DNA of 5,534 nucleotides from an uncultured Methanosarcinales archaeon (GCA_937864385.1 CALMJN010000127.1:1-5534); one strand, 5' to 3'; counted from the first letter of the stretch, positions 1 through 5,501 are shown. Program-made: numbers and translations. The notes: a model not told the origin generated them from the letters alone.

Positions 1-11
1 AATCTATCGCC

Positions 12-20
12 AATTAATAC
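12..20 (+). promoter_or_regulatory. Possible TATA box of the cfbA-cfbE-cfbD operon
   Basis: AATTAATAC is the only TATA-like stretch in the 51 bases before cfbA. A start site about 25 bases downstream would fall near 40-45, giving a very short leader. The match to the archaeal TATA consensus is partial and the window begins only 11 bases upstream, so the BRE region is barely visible and an upstream gene in the same operon cannot be excluded. Confidence 0.25.
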
Positions 21-44
21 TGGATCAGTCAAATGTAATACTGG
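15..44. repeat. Direct repeat (TAATACTGG x2) in the cfbA leader
   Basis: TAATACTGG occurs perfectly twice, at 15-23 and 36-44, with starts 21 bp apart, about two helical turns, so both copies would face the same side of the DNA. The first copy overlaps the best TATA-like stretch before cfbA; the second ends 7 bp before the cfbA ATG. That placement fits an operator for a regulator of the F430 operon, but this is inference: no regulator is visible and the repeat could be chance or a local duplication. The repeat itself is seen directly. Confidence 0.5.
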
Positions 45-51
45 TGTTTTC

Positions 52-444
52 ATGAAGGACGTAGGAATACTTGTGCTCGGGCATGGTTCCAGCCTGCCCT
101 ATAATAAAGAGCTGGTGGAATCGCTGGCCCAAATGATCGGCAAGAACCATCCAGGCCCGGTTAGGACGGCATATCTCAATATGAACCAGCCCACCATTCC
201 GGAGGGACTCAACAGCTTTAGAGAGACCAATGTATCCAAGATCATAGCTCTGCCCCTCTTTCTGGCTCATGGCGTGCATACCCGCCAGGATATTCCCCAG
301 GAGATGGGCATAGATCCAAACAGGCGCAGAGGCCTTCTTAATATAGGCGGTAAAGAGGTCGAGGTCATCTGCGCTGAGCCGCTGGGCGTGGACGAATGCA
401 TCGCTTTACTGGCATGCAAGAGGGCAGAAGAGGCTCTCAGGTAG
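52..444 (+). CDS. cfbA: Sirohydrochlorin nickelochelatase / cobaltochelatase CfbA (CbiX-small type)
   Basis: CfbA inserts Ni2+ into sirohydrochlorin in the cytoplasm, the first committed step of coenzyme F430 synthesis; family members also insert Co2+ for cobamides. The 130-residue protein has the length of the short archaeal CbiX class, one half of the double-domain class II chelatases, so it should act as a homodimer. It opens with the family motif ILVLGHGSS (His11) and has LPLFLAHGVHTRQDIP at 67-82 (His73, His76). His11 and a histidine of the second motif correspond to the metal-binding and catalytic histidines known from archaeal CbiX-small. The ATG at 52 is the only in-frame start near the motif; a weak GGTG lies 5 bases before it. 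cfbE follows in another frame and overlaps its end, and cfbD comes next, which points to nickel and F430 rather than cobalt as the main role. Gene identity is firm; metal preference is inferred from context. Confidence 0.93.
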   Translation: MKDVGILVLGHGSSLPYNKELVESLAQMIGKNHPGPVRTAYLNMNQPTIPEGLNSFRETNVSKIIALPLFLAHGVHTRQDIPQEMGIDPNRRRGLLNIGGKEVEVICAEPLGVDECIALLACKRAEEALR

Positions 445-1649
445 CCGTCCTCGATACCATCCACGGGGCTGCCGTCATTGCCCGGAAGATGGTGGAGCGG
501 GGATGGCAGGCGGAGGCCTTCGAGGTATATCACCATAATCCGGACCTGTCCTCCTTCGACTTGATCGTCTCCCCGGTGCATCTCTCACCGCATAATCCTG
601 CCCTGGAGGAGGCCAGGAGAGAAGGAAAGGCAGTGATCTCCCACCATCAAGCGGTGGGCGATCTTCTGAGGCAGTGCTCTCCGGCAGGCGAGATCTTTGA
701 GGTGACAGGCACTCACAGCAAGACCTCAACTGCCCTCTTGCTGGCTCTCATCCTCTCCCGCCATAGAAAGGTCATCTCTCATACCACCCGCGGCCTGGAG
801 ATCTGGCAGGACGGCAGATCCACCATACTGAAAAAGGGCCTCTCCATTGCTCCGGCCAATATCATCCGCGCGGTGCAGGCGGCAGAGGATAGCGGCGTTG
901 CATCGCTTATATGCGAAGTATCTCTGGGAGGCACCGGCCTCGCGGACTATGGTATTCTGACCAGCCTCTCCGGAGACTATATGATTGCATCCGGCAGCAA
1001 ATGGGCAAGCACGGCCAAGCTGCAGATGCTCTCCCTGGCCAAGAAAGAAATGAAATTCATAGCCGATAGAAAGACCAGGATATCCGCTGATCACCCATTT
1101 GGCATAGGCAGCGACATATACGCCTGCCCGGACCGGCTGGTCTTGGGGAAGGAGGAAGCTATATTGGATCTCGGGGCGGATCTGGACTTTCCGGCATACC
1201 AGACGGCAATATCTGCTGCAGCCGCTGCCGCTAATGCTGCAGGCGTCCGGTGCAGGGATATCGCTGAAGCTCTCTATGGCTTCGATGGCTTTCCCGGTCG
1301 GATGAAGATCCGGCGGGAGGGTAGCCAGACCATATTCGACTGCTCCAACTCCGGTCTCAAGGTAAGAGATGTGCAGCGGGCTCTGGATAGAGCACGGGGT
1401 ACCGACCTGGTGGCAGTGGTGGGAGAAGACTCCAAGACCGTATGTGAGGGCATGGACATCCCTGCTCTGTCTGATCTGCTGCGCCGGAGAAAAGGCGAGC
1501 TGTCCAGGCTTATTCTGGTTGGCGAGAGGCTGCAATCCCTGGCAGAGGAGCTGGGGGCGGAGGCCGCCGCAGACCTGGAAGAGGGGCTGGAGAAAGCCCA
1601 AAAGAGCCGTCCCAAGAGGCTGCTCTCATCTGTGAAAAGCTTTAGGTGA
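414..1649 (+). CDS. cfbE: Coenzyme F430 synthetase CfbE (Mur ligase-like)
   Basis: CfbE makes the last step of F430 synthesis: it uses ATP to activate the free propionate of 15,17(3)-seco-F430-17(3)-acid and closes the six-membered carbocyclic ring. From the ATG at 414 it has 411 residues. An N-terminal region (about 9-90) starts with QVAVLDTIHG. A Mur ligase central domain carries the ATP-binding loop VTGTHSKTST (97-106, Lys103, Thr104) and ICEVSLGGTG (166-175), whose Glu168 is the likely Mg-binding residue. FDGFPGRMKIR (290-300) is the junction to the C-terminal Mur domain, followed by FDCSNSGL (308-315), at the place of the Mur DxxH/N motif. The start is uncertain: an ATG at 396 adds six residues. 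Neither has a clear ribosome binding site, and either overlaps the cfbA end (31 or 49 bases), suggesting translational coupling. The stop is 7 bases before cfbD. The P-loop looks like MurC, but there is no peptidoglycan context. Confidence 0.9.
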   Translation: MQEGRRGSQVAVLDTIHGAAVIARKMVERGWQAEAFEVYHHNPDLSSFDLIVSPVHLSPHNPALEEARREGKAVISHHQAVGDLLRQCSPAGEIFEVTGTHSKTSTALLLALILSRHRKVISHTTRGLEIWQDGRSTILKKGLSIAPANIIRAVQAAEDSGVASLICEVSLGGTGLADYGILTSLSGDYMIASGSKWASTAKLQMLSLAKKEMKFIADRKTRISADHPFGIGSDIYACPDRLVLGKEEAILDLGADLDFPAYQTAISAAAAAANAAGVRCRDIAEALYGFDGFPGRMKIRREGSQTIFDCSNSGLKVRDVQRALDRARGTDLVAVVGEDSKTVCEGMDIPALSDLLRRRKGELSRLILVGERLQSLAEELGAEAAADLEEGLEKAQKSRPKRLLSSVKSFR

Positions 1650-1650
1650 T
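1644..1650 (+). promoter_or_regulatory. Shine-Dalgarno site of cfbD inside the cfbE end
   Basis: AGGTGAT matches the complement of the archaeal 16S rRNA 3' end and sits 6 bases before the cfbD ATG at 1657. It is formed by the last sense codon of cfbE (AGG), its TGA stop and the next base, so ribosomes ending cfbE sit on the cfbD initiation site. It is the clearest ribosome binding site in the window and fixes the cfbD start. Confidence 0.8.
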
Positions 1651-1656
1651 TGAAAA

Positions 1657-2763
1657 ATGGCAAGCGAAGTGCAAAACTTGACTGTGCTTCATCCCAGACC
1701 CAGCTCCATTGTGGCCGCGCTGTACACTCTCCGCGACCTCGGAGCCGAGGTGGTCATACTGCACGGCCCGAGCGGATGCTGCTTCAAGCATGCCCGTCTA
1801 CTGGAAGAGGACGGGGTAAGGGTTCTGACCACCGCTCTGGACGAGGCAGGATTCGTCTTTGGAGGGCAGCGCCCTCTCACCGCTCTCCTGAAAAAGGCCC
1901 AAGAGCTCTTCCATCCCAAGCTCATGGCCATCTCAGGTACCTGTAGCAGCATGATCATAGGTGATGATCTGCATCAGGCAGTGCTCAATGCCGAGCTGGA
2001 CATTCCGGTTCTGGAGGTTGAGGTTCACGCCGGCTACAGAGACAATACCAAAGGAGTGATCCTGACTCTGGAGGCGGCCAGGGATAAGGGCATCATCGAC
2101 CAGGGCGAGCTGGACCGGCAGAAGAAGCTTCTGGAGAAGGCCACGCTGGTGGAGAAGCTCTATGGGGCAGCCAGCAGCGAGTATCTTCCTCCGGAGAGAG
2201 GAGACATAAAGTACGAGGCGGCATCCAGGCTCCTGGAGCTGATCCGAGAGGGAAAGAGGGGCCTGAATATCCTCAATGCCAAGAAGGAGACTGCCTATAT
2301 GTTTGCGGATATCACCGCCGCCGTAGCCGAGATAGCCGGGAGCCAGGTGGACAGCCTGGCCAATCTGGACGATAGGGTCGGCCTGCCCAAGGTGAGAAGG
2401 GATGCTCAGAATATCGCCCGCGAGCTGGAGGCGAGGGGGGTAAAATATGATCTCATCGGTGGGCTGGACGAGTACCCGGTATCAGGCGAAGCGGTGCAAG
2501 AACGGGCGGCTCTTAAGCATTATGATTTTGCAGTTGTCTCCGGAGTGCCCCATGCCATTCCCGCCTCGGCTTTAGAGGGAATGGAGATCTTCTCCATAAC
2601 CAACGGCCCCAGGCAGGTCAAGCCGTTAAGGGATTTGGGCCACCAGCATGTAGTGGTGGAGCTGGATCTGCATCCCAAGACCATGGGAGTGACCCATCTG
2701 GTGGAGTCGGAGTTCGGGGCCACATTAAGAGCCCTGAACAAAGGCGAGGCTGGAGCAGGCTGA
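1657..2763 (+). CDS. cfbD: Ni-sirohydrochlorin a,c-diamide reductive cyclase, catalytic subunit CfbD (NifD-like)
   Basis: CfbD, with its NifH-like reductase CfbC, converts Ni-sirohydrochlorin a,c-diamide to 15,17(3)-seco-F430-17(3)-acid, a multi-electron, ATP-driven reduction of the ring plus gamma-lactam formation. It is a simplified relative of nitrogenase NifD/NifK and of the protochlorophyllide reductases. The 368-residue protein matches the family: [20 protein letters not shown] (36-55) with Cys41/Cys42, and [14 protein letters not shown] (91-104) with Cys96. Cys41 or Cys42 together with Cys96 are the candidate iron-sulfur ligands. [14 protein letters not shown] (121-134) and the C-terminal [15 protein letters not shown] (336-350) look conserved-type. 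It is shorter than a nitrogenase subunit, as expected for a homodimeric CfbD. The start at 1657 has a strong ribosome binding site. It is the last gene of the operon; no cfbC lies beside it, so the partner must be encoded outside the window. It is often annotated as nitrogenase component 1 or Ni-sirohydrochlorin a,c-diamide synthase-associated protein. Confidence 0.93.
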   Translation: MASEVQNLTVLHPRPSSIVAALYTLRDLGAEVVILHGPSGCCFKHARLLEEDGVRVLTTALDEAGFVFGGQRPLTALLKKAQELFHPKLMAISGTCSSMIIGDDLHQAVLNAELDIPVLEVEVHAGYRDNTKGVILTLEAARDKGIIDQGELDRQKKLLEKATLVEKLYGAASSEYLPPERGDIKYEAASRLLELIREGKRGLNILNAKKETAYMFADITAAVAEIAGSQVDSLANLDDRVGLPKVRRDAQNIARELEARGVKYDLIGGLDEYPVSGEAVQERAALKHYDFAVVSGVPHAIPASALEGMEIFSITNGPRQVKPLRDLGHQHVVVELDLHPKTMGVTHLVESEFGATLRALNKGEAGAG

Positions 2764-2779
2764 AAGGAAAGAAAAAGGA
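2764..2779 (-). terminator. Oligo-T terminator of secE
   Basis: Read on the - strand this is TCCTTTTTCTTTCCTT, a broken T-rich run starting about 40 bases past the secE stop and ending exactly at the cfbD stop codon. It suits an archaeal T-rich terminator for secE. Together with the opposite T-run it makes the 57-bp convergent gap bidirectional. Confidence 0.5.
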
Positions 2780-2796
2780 TTAATGGCTTAGCTCTA

Positions 2797-2803
2797 TTTT
2801 TTT
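2797..2803 (+). terminator. Oligo-T terminator of the cfb operon
   Basis: A run of seven T (2797-2803) followed by AATTATCATTT lies 33 bases after the cfbD stop. Archaeal RNA polymerase commonly terminates at such T-runs without a strong hairpin. A weak 5-bp pairing with one wobble (AGCTC 2790-2794 with GAGTT 2816-2820) surrounds it. The gene beyond is on the other strand, so termination here is expected. Confidence 0.6.
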
Positions 2804-2820
2804 AATTATCATTTCGAGTT

Positions 2821-3111
2821 TTAAATGGCCTTGGGCAGCTCGGTGAGAAGGGCATAGATGATAAAACCCAATGTGCCTATGATGCCTATGCCGGCCATGG
2901 AGATCTTGGCAATCATATTAAACTCCTCTCGGGTCGGTTTTCTGGCCAGCTTCAAGACCCTCATGTACTCTTCCAGCTTGGTGGAGGGCATGGTTATGCC
3001 CAGATCCATATCCTCCAGATCCAGCTTGCCTCTGACATCCAGCTTATTCTTGAGATCGAGCTTGTCCCGGAAGGAGCTCGTCTTCTCAGCTTCTTTTGTT
3101 CCCTCGCTCAT
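2821..3111 (-). CDS. secE: Preprotein translocase subunit SecE (Sec61-gamma) with long N-terminal extension
   Basis: SecE is the small clamp subunit of the SecYE-beta channel that moves proteins across or into the cytoplasmic membrane. The conserved part is residues 44-96: an amphipathic helix with EEYMRVLKLARKPTREEF (47-64), the archaeal/eukaryotic SecE signature, and then one transmembrane helix at about 69-90 (MAGIGIIGTLGFIIYALL at 72-89) ending near the C-terminus. There is no signal peptide. At 96 residues it is longer than the usual archaeal SecE of about 60-70. The extra N-terminus is highly charged and holds three hexapeptide repeats at 16-33. The ATG at 3111 has no ribosome binding site, but a TATA-like box 25-33 bases upstream suggests a leaderless or nearly leaderless mRNA. 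In many archaea secE precedes spt5 (nusG) and ribosomal protein genes; here the downstream neighbour is convergent cfbD, so that link is broken. A start inside the extension (ATG for Met35 or Met41) cannot be fully excluded. Confidence 0.92.
   Translation of the reverse strand: MSEGTKEAEKTSSFRDKLDLKNKLDVRGKLDLEDMDLGITMPSTKLEEYMRVLKLARKPTREEFNMIAKISMAGIGIIGTLGFIIYALLTELPKAI
3013..3066 (-). repeat. Three 18-bp tandem repeats coding a hexapeptide in SecE
   Basis: Residues 16-33 of SecE are DKLDLK, NKLDVR and GKLDLE: three in-register copies of [DNG]-K-L-D-[LV]-[K/R/E], followed by a degenerate DMDL. The DNA units are 18 bp each and share an AAGCTsGAT core (s = C or G) but differ at several positions, including synonymous ones, so the repeat is not brand new. 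Function is unknown; the pattern is strongly charged with regularly spaced Leu/Val. Confidence 0.8.
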
Positions 3112-3135
3112 TCAGGCAGGGAAAGGAACTGGTTC

Positions 3136-3144
3136 TATAAAAAA
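3136..3144 (-). promoter_or_regulatory. Proximal TATA-like box of secE
   Basis: TTTTTTATA on the - strand, preceded by CGAAAGG, a partial BRE-like stretch. Its centre is 29 bases before the secE ATG, so transcription starting about 26 bases downstream would begin within a few bases of the ATG, fitting the lack of a ribosome binding site. A short inverted repeat, GAAC-TG-GTTC (3126-3135), abuts its downstream edge. Confidence 0.5.
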
Positions 3145-3165
3145 CCTTTCGATCCTTTGGGCCCG

Positions 3166-3174
3166 ATATAAAAA
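3166..3174 (-). promoter_or_regulatory. Distal TATA-like box upstream of secE
   Basis: TTTTTATAT on the - strand, exactly 30 bp upstream of the proximal box. It would start a transcript near 3143-3145 with a leader of about 33 bases. It may be a second secE promoter or simply an AT-rich spot; the preceding bases do not resemble a BRE as well as those of the proximal box. Confidence 0.35.
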
Positions 3175-3180
3175 CTCCAA

Positions 3181-3286
3181 TCTGCATCTAAACAGGGGCA
3201 AGACGCCTTTTTGGTGCAGAGATCGCCTATTATGCTGCTTCCAGGCAAAAATGCAGCTATCAGCGGGCATTGGTCCTGAGCCGCTG
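3181..3286. other. Cluster of inverted repeats in the acd-secE gap
   Basis: The 239-bp gap 3112-3350 has no convincing gene. Besides the promoter boxes it holds several inverted repeats. TCTGCATC (3181-3188) pairs with GGTGCAGA (3213-3220), and inside it AGGGGC (3194-3199) pairs with GCCTTT (3205-3210) over an AAGAC loop. GCTGC (3234-3238) pairs with GCAGC (3253-3257). CAGCGG (3261-3266) pairs with CCGCTG (3281-3286) over 14 bases. The first structure needs G-U pairs only when read on the + strand. On the - strand these elements could help terminate acd; I recognise no known RNA family, tRNA or C/D box. Confidence 0.3.
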
Positions 3287-3350
3287 GGGCAGGGGCGGGA
3301 TGCGGGCAATATCTGCTCGCTCCCCCCTGTCTTCCAGTGCTCTCCCCAAC

Positions 3351-5432
3351 TCAATCCTGTGATCCCTGCTCTTTCACCCTCTTCTGATGCCGGTACATGA
3401 TGGCCAGAGCATCGGCCACCTCCTCCGGAGTGGAAAAAACCGGGATTGCAGCCTTCTCCATCTTGATCACATCAGCCAAAGCAAACTCCTTTCCCGCCAC
3501 GCAGGCGATGATCGGCTTGCCCTTGTAATCTATTGACTTAAGGGAGTCCACGTAGCTGTCCAGAATCTCCGCCTGCAATACCACAATGAAGCTGCCCACA
3601 TCTTCGCTGTCCACGCCAATCTCAATGGTCTTTTTCACCGTCTCGGCATCCTGGCTGAAGGTATAATCGACGGGATTCATGCCGCAGACATAATCGGGCA
3701 AAAGCCGCCGTAGCCGTTCCTTGAGATGTGGCTCCAGATCAGAGAGCCTCATACCGTTGTCGGTGATAGCGTCAGCGGCGATGACTCCCAAAGAGCCGGC
3801 ATAGGTGATGATGAACACCCCCTCCCGGTCCGGCAGGGGCTGCTTGGATATGGCCCGGGCCAGGCCGAACATGTGCTCGTAGTCCCTGGCCCGGATGATG
3901 CCCGACTGGCGGAAGGCAGCGCCGAAGACCTGATCATCCCCGGCCAGAGAGGCGGTATGGGAGGCCACAGCCTTCTTACCTGCGTCGGTTCGACCGGACT
4001 TGAGGACGACTATGGGCTTGTCTTTAGTTATGCGCCGGGCCACATCTATGAATCTGCGGCCTCCTTTCACCGACTCCAGATACATGCAGATGACATTGAT
4101 GTTCTTGTCTTGGCTTACTGCTTCCAGTATATCGGTCTCATTTATGTCCAGCTTATTGCCGATTGTGGCAATGATCCCGAAGTCCATGATATGCCTCAGG
4201 CCCCAGAGCATTCCCGCCGCGCATACCCCTGCCTGAGAGACCAGGCCGATGTTGCCCATGGACAGAGCGTCCACTATGCCTATGGACTGGACCATGCTGC
4301 AGTGGGTGTTGATGATGCCGGAGCAGTTGGGGCCCAGAAGACGCACGCCATAACGATCGGCGATCTCCTTCATAGACAGCTCTATCTTCTTGCCCTCATC
4401 GCCCAGTTCAGCAAAGCCGGCCGACTCCACCACAATGTAGCGCACCCCGCACTTGCAGCACTCCTCCACCACATCCGGAGTCACCCCTGCCGATACCAGG
4501 ACTATGGCCACATCCACCGGCTCAGGAACGGCGCTGATGCGGGGATAGGTCTTGTGCCCGCAGATCTCATCGGCCCGGGGGTTGATGGGATAGAGCTTTC
4601 CCCCGAACTTGTGGCTGACCAGATTGGTGAAGACATTCCAGCCCAACTTTCCCGGCGTGCCGGAGGCACCTATGACGGCAATGCTCTTGGGATAGAAGAG
4701 GTCGTGAAGGTCGACGCTTGCTCCTGCCGCCGGAGGCTTTGGCCGGGGAGGGCCCAGGATGATGCGGGCGTCGACCACACAGTAGCCATCCGGATAAAGG
4801 AAGACGGGATTGAGATCCATCTCCGAGATCTCGGGATTGGCCAGAACAAAATCGGATATGGAAAGGATCAGCTTTTCCAGGGCGGGGATATCGGCAGAAT
4901 AGCCGCGGTAGCCCTGCAAGAGGGCATAGCCCTTGATCTCCTCTATCATATCCCGGGCATCGGAGGCTGATATGGGCAGAGAGCGGAAGGAGACGTCCTT
5001 CAAGACCTCCACGAACACACCGCCCAGGCCGAACATCAAAACCGGCCCGAAGGTGGCATCGTTGGCCACGCCGATGATCGCCTCCACTCCCGGCGGGGCC
5101 ATACTCTGCACCGATACTCCTTCCATCTTCTGCTCCGAGAATGCTCTGGCCATCTCCCGCCAGGCCGCTCTCACCTCATCGGCCTCCTTTAAATTCAGCT
5201 TGACTCCGCCGGCGTCTGATTTGTGTACTACCTCGGTGGAGAGCACCTTCATGGCCACTGGTGAGGCCAGGGACTGAAATATTGCCACCGCCTCCTCCTC
5301 AGACCTCGCCAGCTTCGCCCCGCTGGTGGTGATGCCCAGGCTCTCCAGAACCGCTTTGCTCTCGTGTTCCATGAGGTAGGTCCTTGCCTCATCTTTGGCT
5401 TGATTTATGATCTCTTTATATCTCTCTGCCAT
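3351..5432 (-). CDS. acd: ADP-forming acyl-CoA synthetase (ACD family), fused beta-alpha
   Basis: This family interconverts acyl-CoA + ADP + Pi and free acid + ATP + CoA in the cytoplasm (acetate--CoA ligase, ADP-forming, and relatives). From the ATG at 5432 it has 693 residues, normal for the fused form. Residues 1-230 are the beta part, an ATP-grasp domain with MKVLSTEVVHKSDAGGVKL (61-79, His70, the likely swinging-loop histidine), FGLGGVFVEVLKDVSFR (134-150) and EMDLNPVFL (204-212, metal site). A Pro/Ala linker follows (229-239). Residues 241-375 are the CoA-binding Rossmann domain (VIGASGTPGKLGWNV 253-267; LLGPNCSGIIN 365-375). Residues 390-693 are the ligase part with KSGRTDAGKKAVASHTASLAG (478-498); His492 is the likely phosphohistidine. 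An upstream ATG at 5489 adds 19 residues but lies upstream of the likely start site of the TATA-like box. Family is firm; the substrate (acetate or another acid) is not readable. No GNAT domain is fused. CCKCG (325-329) and SQAGV for the usual SQSGA are local oddities. Confidence 0.88.
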   Translation of the reverse strand: MAERYKEIINQAKDEARTYLMEHESKAVLESLGITTSGAKLARSEEEAVAIFQSLASPVAMKVLSTEVVHKSDAGGVKLNLKEADEVRAAWREMARAFSEQKMEGVSVQSMAPPGVEAIIGVANDATFGPVLMFGLGGVFVEVLKDVSFRSLPISASDARDMIEEIKGYALLQGYRGYSADIPALEKLILSISDFVLANPEISEMDLNPVFLYPDGYCVVDARIILGPPRPKPPAAGASVDLHDLFYPKSIAVIGASGTPGKLGWNVFTNLVSHKFGGKLYPINPRADEICGHKTYPRISAVPEPVDVAIVLVSAGVTPDVVEECCKCGVRYIVVESAGFAELGDEGKKIELSMKEIADRYGVRLLGPNCSGIINTHCSMVQSIGIVDALSMGNIGLVSQAGVCAAGMLWGLRHIMDFGIIATIGNKLDINETDILEAVSQDKNINVICMYLESVKGGRRFIDVARRITKDKPIVVLKSGRTDAGKKAVASHTASLAGDDQVFGAAFRQSGIIRARDYEHMFGLARAISKQPLPDREGVFIITYAGSLGVIAADAITDNGMRLSDLEPHLKERLRRLLPDYVCGMNPVDYTFSQDAETVKKTIEIGVDSEDVGSFIVVLQAEILDSYVDSLKSIDYKGKPIIACVAGKEFALADVIKMEKAAIPVFSTPEEVADALAIMYRHQKRVKEQGSQD

Positions 5433-5440
5433 TTTAACCC

Positions 5441-5453
5441 CAGGATATTCCTG
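5441..5453 (-). promoter_or_regulatory. Small hairpin just before the acd start
   Basis: On the - strand CAGGA-ATA-TCCTG is a perfect 5-bp stem with a 3-base loop. It ends 8 bases before the ATG at 5432 and is followed by GGGTTAAA, a weak ribosome binding site stretch. It could be an mRNA hairpin near the ribosome binding site or a small operator. Short palindromes arise by chance, so support is modest. Confidence 0.3.
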
Positions 5454-5493
5454 CTCCCTTCTTTGGGAAGACAGGCAAGCATAGTTCATTTTA

Positions 5494-5501
5494 TGTTTAA
5501 A
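5494..5501 (-). promoter_or_regulatory. TATA-like box of acd
   Basis: TTTAAACA on the - strand, preceded by a GGAAAAACCG A-rich stretch that could serve as BRE. Initiation about 26 bases downstream would be near 5472, leaving a leader of about 40 bases to the ATG at 5432. This box is the main reason for preferring that start over the ATG at 5489, which would lie upstream of the predicted transcript start. Confidence 0.45.

Noticed and set aside
1197..1245. Alanine-rich run in cfbE as a repeat or frameshift artefact
   Set aside because: The helix ISAAAAAANAAG uses mixed Ala codons and sits where Mur ligases have a similar Ala-rich helix; the frame continues into conserved motifs.
726..1601. 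Long open frame on the - strand opposite cfbE (291 codons)
   Set aside because: It lies wholly antisense to the well-supported cfbE, has no recognisable motifs, and such frames arise from codon bias in GC-rich genes.
1369..1635. Second + strand frame inside cfbE (88 codons)
   Set aside because: Out-of-frame shadow of cfbE, rich in Trp and Cys, with no independent signal.
414..1649. cfbE as a peptidoglycan MurC-type ligase
   Set aside because: The P-loop GTHSKTST resembles MurC, but the DTIHG N-terminus, the DCSNSG motif and the place between cfbA and cfbD fit F430 synthetase.
1657..2763. cfbD as a true nitrogenase NifD
   Set aside because: It is much shorter, stands without NifH/NifK/NifE/NifN, and lies beside a nickel chelatase and F430 synthetase.
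3112..3350. tRNA or C/D box RNA in the acd-secE gap
   Set aside because: GGTTC at 3131-3135 briefly resembles a tRNA T-loop, but no acceptor stem or anticodon arm fits, and I found no paired C and D boxes.
3112..3354. Open frame on the - strand filling the acd-secE gap, TTG start overlapping the acd stop and ending at the secE ATG
   Set aside because: The neat fit looked like a third operon gene, but the start is TTG, the translation is rich in Trp, Cys and His with no motif, and it contains both TATA-like boxes.
2858..3400. Open frame on the + strand opposite secE and the gap (180 codons)
   Set aside because: It runs across the secE gene, its promoter boxes and the acd end; the Ser/Leu/Arg-rich translation is the usual mirror of a charged protein.
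3726..4970. Long open frame on the + strand opposite acd (414 codons)
   Set aside because: It is antisense to conserved ACD motifs, its translation is rich in His, Asp and Gly without domain character, and it has no sensible start context.
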